Origin: Kaiparowitsia implicata GSE-PSE-MK54-09C
Lineage (GTDB): Bacteria; Cyanobacteriota; Cyanobacteriia; Elainellales; Elainellaceae
DNA: 64,000 nt
Assembly (NCBI GenBank): GCA_019359435.1
Contig: JAHHHI010000102.1
Location: 62,001-126,000, forward strand
Direction: 5' to 3'
The notes below the pieces were generated by a model. The model was not told where the DNA came from. It did no database searches and saw only the letters and a program-made list of their open reading frames with translations. Both the position numbers and the translations under genes were made by a program. Below, in pieces: positions 59,901 to 64,000 of this stretch (positions are counted from its first letter, which is position 1; each line of letters opens with the position of its first letter).

Positions 59901-60893
59901 GCTCTCGGGCACCGCGAGAAAAGGCGCCACCATTTGCATCGGGCTGCCGCTCTTCGCCGCCTCAAAAGCCTCGGCATTGCCGTCGCGAAACCCCGTCGCC
60001 TGGATCACGGGGGTACCGAGCTCGCGGAATTCCGCCGCCCGTGCCGCGCCGTTCTGAAGATGGGTGCCGATCACCAGCAGGTCCGCCTGCGCCGGCTTCA
60101 GCAGCGAAGTCAGCCCGTCCGCCTTGGCTGCGTCGAACCAGAAGACCAGGGGCATGGCGCCTGCAGTCTCGGCCTTGCGCATGAAGGCATCGATCGTCCG
60201 CGTCTCCATGCCGGAGATCAGCCCGGAATGGATCACATAAGCCAGCCGCGGCGCGCCTTCCGCCCAGCGGTCCTTGCCCCAGTTGAGATAGGCCTCAAGA
60301 CTGGCAAAGGGACCGGGAGCATCGGGATGGTAGAGACCCGTTGCGCCAATGCGGGAAGGCTCCGGAAACACGCTCAGGTCGCCGCCCGTTTGCCGCGCCT
60401 GTGCATAGGCCGCAAGCCGGCGGAGGTTGCTCTCGCCTCCACCGGCATAATAGCCGATGAGACGACGGGCCTGCTCTGGCGGAAGATTGCCGAAGGCGGG
60501 GGGGCCGCCGCCGACGCGGATCCAGGCGACCGAGCTTGCGGCCAGCGCTGCCCCGATCTCGCCTTGCACCCTAGCAAGGTCATTGGGGCGCGGCGTGTCG
60601 AGGACGACGAGATCCGCATCCCCAATTTTGATCGTCTGCTGTGGTGTAGCGCCCAGCCGAACCGAGCTGACGGTCACGCCACCTGCGTCGACGATGCGGG
60701 TGATCTTCTCAAGCTTCCCGGGCAGAACGAAATCGGTCGTCACGATCAACAGACGGAGAGCCTGCGGCTGCGGTTCGCCACTGCCGCCCTGCGCAACGCT
60801 GGGTGAGGCGAGCACACACCAGGCCAGCGCGGCAAGGACAACGAGCGCGAGACGCCGCAGCGCTCCGATCATCCTGTGAATCTGCCTGCTCAT
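56952..60893 (-). CDS. cobN: CobN-type chelatase subunit, exported and membrane-anchored
   Basis: 1313 residues. The body matches cobaltochelatase/Mg-chelatase large subunits (CobN/BchH): ALIHFGTHGTQEWTPGKDRG, DLPVFYPYIQDNVGEAVQAR, HPFEFLGGLSLAVRHLTGRS and RYINPHWIGGMKQEGYAGTL. Unusually it has a signal peptide (RRLALVVLAALAWCVLASPS, cleavage near VAQ) and a C-terminal membrane helix (RRWLGAVLILVCLLAGALSQ). Cytoplasmic CobN has neither. The product is therefore expected in the periplasm, anchored to the inner membrane beside the ExbB-like/DUF2149 pair. It starts 2 bases after the TonB-receptor stop. The ATPase subunits CobS/CobT or ChlI/ChlD are absent. Confidence 0.9.
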   Translation of the reverse strand: MSRQIHRMIGALRRLALVVLAALAWCVLASPSVAQGGSGEPQPQALRLLIVTTDFVLPGKLEKITRIVDAGGVTVSSVRLGATPQQTIKIGDADLVVLDTPRPNDLARVQGEIGAALAASSVAWIRVGGGPPAFGNLPPEQARRLIGYYAGGGESNLRRLAAYAQARQTGGDLSVFPEPSRIGATGLYHPDAPGPFASLEAYLNWGKDRWAEGAPRLAYVIHSGLISGMETRTIDAFMRKAETAGAMPLVFWFDAAKADGLTSLLKPAQADLLVIGTHLQNGAARAAEFRELGTPVIQATGFRDGNAEAFEAAKSGSPMQMVAPFLAVPESWGASDPIVIEALEGGELVPLARQMDALVAKALKLAALRRKPAAENTLALMFWNYPPGEKNLSASGLNLPRSLEALTAALAKAGYDVAAADETSLTATAQAMLGAVYHPERATALLAEGLAVKLPLASYRTWFESLPVSRQFEIASHWGEPEEHAALREIDGEKVFVLPRLKLGNLEIMPQLPRDGVPGGHYHDGKLAPDHLYLAQYLYLRERSGADALIHFGTHGTQEWTPGKDRGLSVEDFPYITLGDLPVFYPYIQDNVGEAVQARRRGRAVTVSHQTPPFAPAGLYDELRDLHALIHEYQQLEEGPVRDATQERIVKAVTAGSIQRDIGWEEGALRSDFASFLPLLHDHLHRLAGQAMPLGLHIFGQPPAPDQRLSTVMQQLGRDFYKLLGHEPDEFFAVDAEALKRSPPYALLDKHLRRGEPIAAIGDPALRAMVERGATLDRHLAQNHEITALLAGLAGGFVLPGPGGDPVRNPEVPNGRNLFPFEPDKVPTQAAFEAGDKALRQLVEAYRSSHGGQAPTKLAFSLWSSEAMRHLGVLEAQVLHALGLRPVWDAGGRVTALEIVPAAELGRPRIDVVLQVTSVYRDQFDGFMRLLAQAIDRLAVLDEPGNPVFANSRAVAAGLAAQGSEPTEAARLAGLRIFSGEPGDYGTGLPEAVLASASWDKDDTLASGFLKRMQYGYGASDWGVKVSGTNLLAEQLRGVEAAVLSRSSTLHGLLSTDHPFEFLGGLSLAVRHLTGRSPSLYVSDLRQPEARVTSTAAFLSEEMRTRYINPHWIGGMKQEGYAGTLEILNAVTNLWGWQVTDPALVRADQWQAVHDTFVRDVRKLDLARWFEQNNPTAQGQLIERLVEAIRKGYWDAPEETRRELAERWQELAERHGVEVGAQLTKDFVATMAPGFGLSAQPAAATAASQASAGDTAQPQTVSGQVMTPVPPPRETEPDWRRWLGAVLILVCLLAGALSQALANRSRIATGAPS

Positions 60894-60895
60894 TC

Positions 60896-63181
60896 TCAGA
60901 ACCGGTGCGTCAGGCCGGCGTACACGGCGCGCCCGTCGCCGGGGCGCACCTGCGGCGAGGTGCGCGCGACGAAGCGGCCCGGCGGACCCTGCTGGACGAC
61001 GGGCACGGTCGGTGTCGAGGCAAATTCCGAGACATAGGTGCGGTCGGCGAGATTGCGGCCTTCGATGAATACGGTCCAGACCTTGTCACTAGAGGTCCAG
61101 CCGACCTTGGCGCCGAAGAGCACATAGCCTGGGACGATGAAGGCGGGACCGCCCGAGCCGTCGAAGGTGGTGCGTCGGTCGCTCAGCGCCCGCAGGTTAC
61201 CCGAGACGAACCAGCCAGTGGGATGGCGATAACCGAGCTCGCCGAAGAACTGGTGCTTCGGGATCACCGGCAACCGCCCGTCGCCATAGATCGGGTCGCC
61301 GTCGAAGGCGAAATCGGTGAAGTTATAGACCGCGTTGGCAAAGATGCTGTCGCCCGCGGCGAAGACATCGACGAATGGTTTGGTCTTCAGTCCGAATTCG
61401 ATGCCGTTATGGATCGTCTTGTCCGCGTTGAAGGCGACGGTGGTCGAGCAGCTCGCGTTGATCTCGGCGGCGCAGCGGGTCAAAATCTCGTTCCTGAGCC
61501 GCATATGGTAGAGCGTCACGTCGTAGGAGAAGCGATCCCAGCCGCCGCGAGCGCCGACCTCCGCCGTCCAGGCCGATTGCGCACGCAGGGGCGCAAGGCT
61601 GCGGCCTGTCTGCGATTGTAGGCTCAGCACGTCGGAGAGATCGGCTCCGGAGGGCACCTCGTAGCTGCGGGCGATATTTGCGAAGAGGAAGTGGCCGGCG
61701 CTGTGCTCCCAGTTCACACCAAACTTGGGATTCGCCGCTCCGAAATCGCGATCATACTCCTGAAGCCCGGCCGTGCGGCCGGGCTGCGGTCCGCCTGGCG
61801 ATGTCGGCCCGAGCGCTGCGACCGCGCCGCCGCGATAGTGGTCGCCGAGATCGCGATTGGTGAAGACACCCTGTAGACCGGCGAAGGCGCGAAAACCCGG
61901 CAGGAGTTCGATCGAGCCTTCGCCATAGCTCTCGGCCAGCCAGGAGGTGAACCGGCTATCGAAGATCTTCCGCCCCTTGTCACGGCCGCTGTCACGATGC
62001 TGGAACCGCTCGAAGTCGGCATCCGTATAGTTGATCCGCGCGCCGCCGACGAACTCGGTCGGCAGTCCGCCGATGCTGGTCTTGTGCTCGACGCGGAAGG
62101 AGGCGCCGTAGTCGCGCCAGGCATTGTCGATGATCCCAGCGAAGGGCGACGGCAAATGGTCGAGCTCGGTGTTCAGGACATAAAGGCCGAGCTCGTAAGT
62201 CGTGCAGCCGTCACGGATGGTCGTGCGGTTGGCGAGCCGCTGGTAGTTGAAGTTGATGTCCTCGTCGAAAAGGTAGGAATTGGCCGGCGCGGTTTTCCGC
62301 GTCCATCTCAGCGTATCGAGCGCCAGCGTCTCGGCGAGGTCCTGGCGCGACGCCCCCGCGGAGAAGAAGGTGCGGTTTTCGATGTTGGGCGCCAGCTGGA
62401 CACCGATATTGCCGCTGAATCGGTAGTTGCGATCCCGGGTATGACGTTGATAGCCGTCGCTGCCCGTCACATTGCCCTGGACATACCAGTCGACATTTTC
62501 CTTGGATCCGCCGGTTTCGAGCTGGCTGCCGAAGTTGCGGAAGCTCCCGCCTGACACGGTGACACTGCTGCCGGGCGCGGTCAGCCCGCTCTTCGAAACG
62601 ACGTTGAGCGCGCCGCCGGTCGCGATCGAGCCATAGCGCAGGCTGTTGGCGCCACGATAGACTTCGATGAAATCGGCGGCCAGCGGATCGATCAGCACAT
62701 TGGTCAAGCCCGCATCGGTGCGCCCGAGCGGGATGCCGTCAATGTAACCCCTGATGCCGCGGCCATTGCGCGAACCGTCGATCGAGATGTCGCTGCCGCG
62801 CATCGAGATGAAGCCGCTCAAGCCCGCGCCGCGTTCGGACAGGAAGATGCCGGGCGTGCGCACCAGCATGTCGTTGAGATTGGACTTGCGGCCAGGTTCG
62901 GCGTTGGCGACGCCGACGACGGTCTCAGCGCCCGGGCGACGCGAGAAGCGCTCGCGCTGTTGTTCGAAGGTGGGGCTCGTAGTGTCGGGCCCGTTTCCTG
63001 AAACATTGATCGTCTCAAGCAGAATTTCTGGGGGCTGCGCTCTTCTCTGCGCTTGCGCCACCACGGGCGAGGCGCTGATCAGCGCCAGGCCGGAGACGAG
63101 GACGGCGCTCCGACTTCGTCTTGCTCTGCCAGTGTCGCGCAGTGCTGACCCATAGACCCATCCCCCAAGACGCCCCGGCAT
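60896..63181 (-). CDS. TonB-dependent outer-membrane receptor
   Basis: 761 residues from ATG 63181. Signal peptide (SAVLVSGLALISASPVVAQA), then a TonB-box-like ETINVSG. Plug domain: NDMLVRTPGIFLSERGAGLS, SMRGSDISIDGSRNGRGIRG, YRGANSLRYGSIATGGALNV. The 22-strand barrel ends RAVYAGLTHRF with the expected terminal Phe. One CAAEINASC Cys pair lies in a predicted extracellular loop. The gene is followed directly by cobN and preceded by a CobW-type GTPase, so a metal complex or metallophore is the likely substrate. Confidence 0.92.
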   Translation of the reverse strand: MPGRLGGWVYGSALRDTGRARRSRSAVLVSGLALISASPVVAQAQRRAQPPEILLETINVSGNGPDTTSPTFEQQRERFSRRPGAETVVGVANAEPGRKSNLNDMLVRTPGIFLSERGAGLSGFISMRGSDISIDGSRNGRGIRGYIDGIPLGRTDAGLTNVLIDPLAADFIEVYRGANSLRYGSIATGGALNVVSKSGLTAPGSSVTVSGGSFRNFGSQLETGGSKENVDWYVQGNVTGSDGYQRHTRDRNYRFSGNIGVQLAPNIENRTFFSAGASRQDLAETLALDTLRWTRKTAPANSYLFDEDINFNYQRLANRTTIRDGCTTYELGLYVLNTELDHLPSPFAGIIDNAWRDYGASFRVEHKTSIGGLPTEFVGGARINYTDADFERFQHRDSGRDKGRKIFDSRFTSWLAESYGEGSIELLPGFRAFAGLQGVFTNRDLGDHYRGGAVAALGPTSPGGPQPGRTAGLQEYDRDFGAANPKFGVNWEHSAGHFLFANIARSYEVPSGADLSDVLSLQSQTGRSLAPLRAQSAWTAEVGARGGWDRFSYDVTLYHMRLRNEILTRCAAEINASCSTTVAFNADKTIHNGIEFGLKTKPFVDVFAAGDSIFANAVYNFTDFAFDGDPIYGDGRLPVIPKHQFFGELGYRHPTGWFVSGNLRALSDRRTTFDGSGGPAFIVPGYVLFGAKVGWTSSDKVWTVFIEGRNLADRTYVSEFASTPTVPVVQQGPPGRFVARTSPQVRPGDGRAVYAGLTHRF

Positions 63182-63189
63182 CGAAAACC

Positions 63190-63225
63190 TCAACGATATA
63201 ACATTGCAGATGTGGATTGGAATGC
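63190..63225 (-). promoter_or_regulatory. Possible Zur-like operator before the TonB receptor
   Basis: The minus strand reads AATGTTATATCGTT (63205-63192), an imperfect AT-rich dyad resembling zinc-uptake-regulator sites (ATGTTATA...). It is 10-25 bases before the receptor ATG. One half is clear and the other is poor, so this is a suggestion only. Confidence 0.3.
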
Positions 63226-63287
63226 TCTGGTCACCGGAGGACGCGCGTCGTCGCTCACGGGGCGTGCAGAGTGCACCGCCTTGTACA

Positions 63288-64000
63288 TCAGGCGGCGGTC
63301 GCCCGGCGCCAGGCCGGGAACGGATCGGGCAGGTCGCGGTAACGCTCGGGCTTGAAGGCGATGGTCGGCGTCTCGCCGAGGAGGCAGGCATCGAGCCCGG
63401 CGCGGATGGCGCGCTCGTCCATGCCGGAGCCGATGAAGACCAGCTCCTGCCGGCGGTCGCCCCAGACCGAATGCCAGTGCCGGTTCAGGATGGCGCGCCA
63501 TTCGGGATGATCGGGCCAGCGCGGGCGCGGCACGGCGGCCCACCAGAAGCCCATCGCCTCGGTGCGGCAGATCGCGCCGGCAAGGGACATCTCGCCGACC
63601 CATTCGGGCCGCGTCGCCAGCCAGAAATGCCCCTTGGCACGGATCAGCCCGGACCAGCTCTGGGCCAGGAAGGCGTTGAACTTCTCGGGATGGAAGGGCC
63701 GGCGCGCTCGGTAGACGAAGGAGGCGATGCCGTATTCCTCGGTCTCCGGAACATGATCCTTGAAGCCGTAGAGCTCCTTGTGCCAGAGCGGATGCTCCTG
63801 CGCCTTCTCGTGGTTGAAGAGACCGGTGTCGAGGATCGCGTCCAGTGGCGCACGGCCGAAATCCACCTCGATCAGGCGCGCATCCGGGTTGAGCGCCCGG
63901 ATCACCAGCTTCGCCTGCGCCGTCGCCTCCGGCCCGGCGTCAGCGACCTTGTTGAGCACGACGACATCGGCGAACTCGATCTGCTCGACCAGGAGATCGA
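63288..64000 (-). CDS. CobW/COG0523 GTPase, ZigA/YciC-like (5' partial)
   Basis: About 237 C-terminal residues; the start and Walker A lie beyond the window. The frame opens at the edge with DLLVEQIEFADVVVLNKVAD, containing the NKxD-like motif. The C-terminal domain has GHFWLATRPEWVGEMSLAGA, FWWAAVPRPRW, and WGDRRQELVFIGSGMDE with LDACLLGETP. These phrases are typical of the ZigA/YciC branch of COG0523, which is linked to zinc homeostasis. It probably precedes the receptor gene in the same operon, with a 106-base gap. Confidence 0.88.
   Translation of the reverse strand, partial: DLLVEQIEFADVVVLNKVADAGPEATAQAKLVIRALNPDARLIEVDFGRAPLDAILDTGLFNHEKAQEHPLWHKELYGFKDHVPETEEYGIASFVYRARRPFHPEKFNAFLAQSWSGLIRAKGHFWLATRPEWVGEMSLAGAICRTEAMGFWWAAVPRPRWPDHPEWRAILNRHWHSVWGDRRQELVFIGSGMDERAIRAGLDACLLGETPTIAFKPERYRDLPDPFPAWRRATAA

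Noticed and set aside
58095-60806. 903-codon plus-strand open frame opposite cobN
   Set aside because: It lies entirely antisense to cobN, has Arg/Gln/His-rich composition typical of a GC-rich shadow frame, and contains no recognisable domain.
63182-63287. Possible cobalamin riboswitch before the TonB receptor
   Set aside because: The gap is only 106 bases and lacks a B12-box-like element; cobalamin riboswitches are about twice as long.

Overview
The window reads as chromosomal DNA of an alphaproteobacterium, most likely a Hyphomicrobiales relative (Bosea- or Methylobacterium-like). The support is high GC content, HisKA_2/HWE-type kinases, a GlgE/Tre locus with long GlgE and fused enzymes, and several promoters of the alphaproteobacterial general-stress sigma factor type (GGAAC-N16-CGTT). 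No rRNA, tRNA, CRISPR array, integrase or intact insertion sequence was seen. The genus is an inference, not a database result.

Layout. 1-2.5 kb: an FAD/Rieske oxidoreductase (5' end cut by the window), a SemiSWEET, a VOC protein and a secreted DUF4142 protein. 2.7-6.8 kb: a low-affinity iron permease-like protein, a double-PAS hybrid histidine kinase and a phospholipase D/cardiolipin-synthase-like protein, all carrying apparent one-base frameshifts. 6.9-9.8 kb: a translationally coupled KaiC-like ATPase, HisKA_2 kinase and single-domain response regulator, with no KaiA or KaiB. 10-12.6 kb: an MHYT-PAS-GGDEF-EAL protein. 12.6-25 kb: an accessory or stress island of small genes, two duplicated small-protein families, zinc ribbons around an amidase, a LigD-type ligase, several membrane microproteins, several EcfG-type promoters and decayed pieces (ArdC, IS3).

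25-40.7 kb: a complete alpha-glucan/trehalose locus made of two convergent operons. The plus-strand operon is treZ then a malQ-treY fusion. The minus-strand operon is glgE, a treS-maltokinase fusion, then glgB. TreS-maltokinase makes maltose-1-phosphate, GlgE polymerises it, GlgB branches the polymer, and TreY/TreZ with MalQ can release trehalose. An exact EcfG-type promoter sits directly upstream of glgE.

41-56 kb: an accessory, plasmid-like segment. It holds coupled operons of unknown small proteins, a nucleotidyltransferase-like gene pair, a PrpA-like phosphatase, a Rha/antirepressor-like protein next to a cluster of seven TAAACGGAA iteron-like repeats, a MobA/MobL-like relaxase with a dyad upstream, an H-NS-like protein, a DUF433 antitoxin with a damaged toxin partner, and a broken DNA methyltransferase.

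56-64 kb: a minus-strand metal-acquisition-like cluster. It encodes a CobW/ZigA-type GTPase (cut by the window end), a TonB-dependent receptor, a CobN-type chelatase with its own signal peptide and C-terminal membrane anchor, an ExbB/MotA-like channel protein and an ExbD-like DUF2149 protein. I read this as an exported chelatase with a dedicated energiser, possibly tied to zinc or cobalt. It is the most interesting system in the window. A second cross-cutting observation is that about ten genes carry apparent frameshifts, all of the same kind (one base missing). That pattern fits systematic sequence error at least as well as real gene decay.
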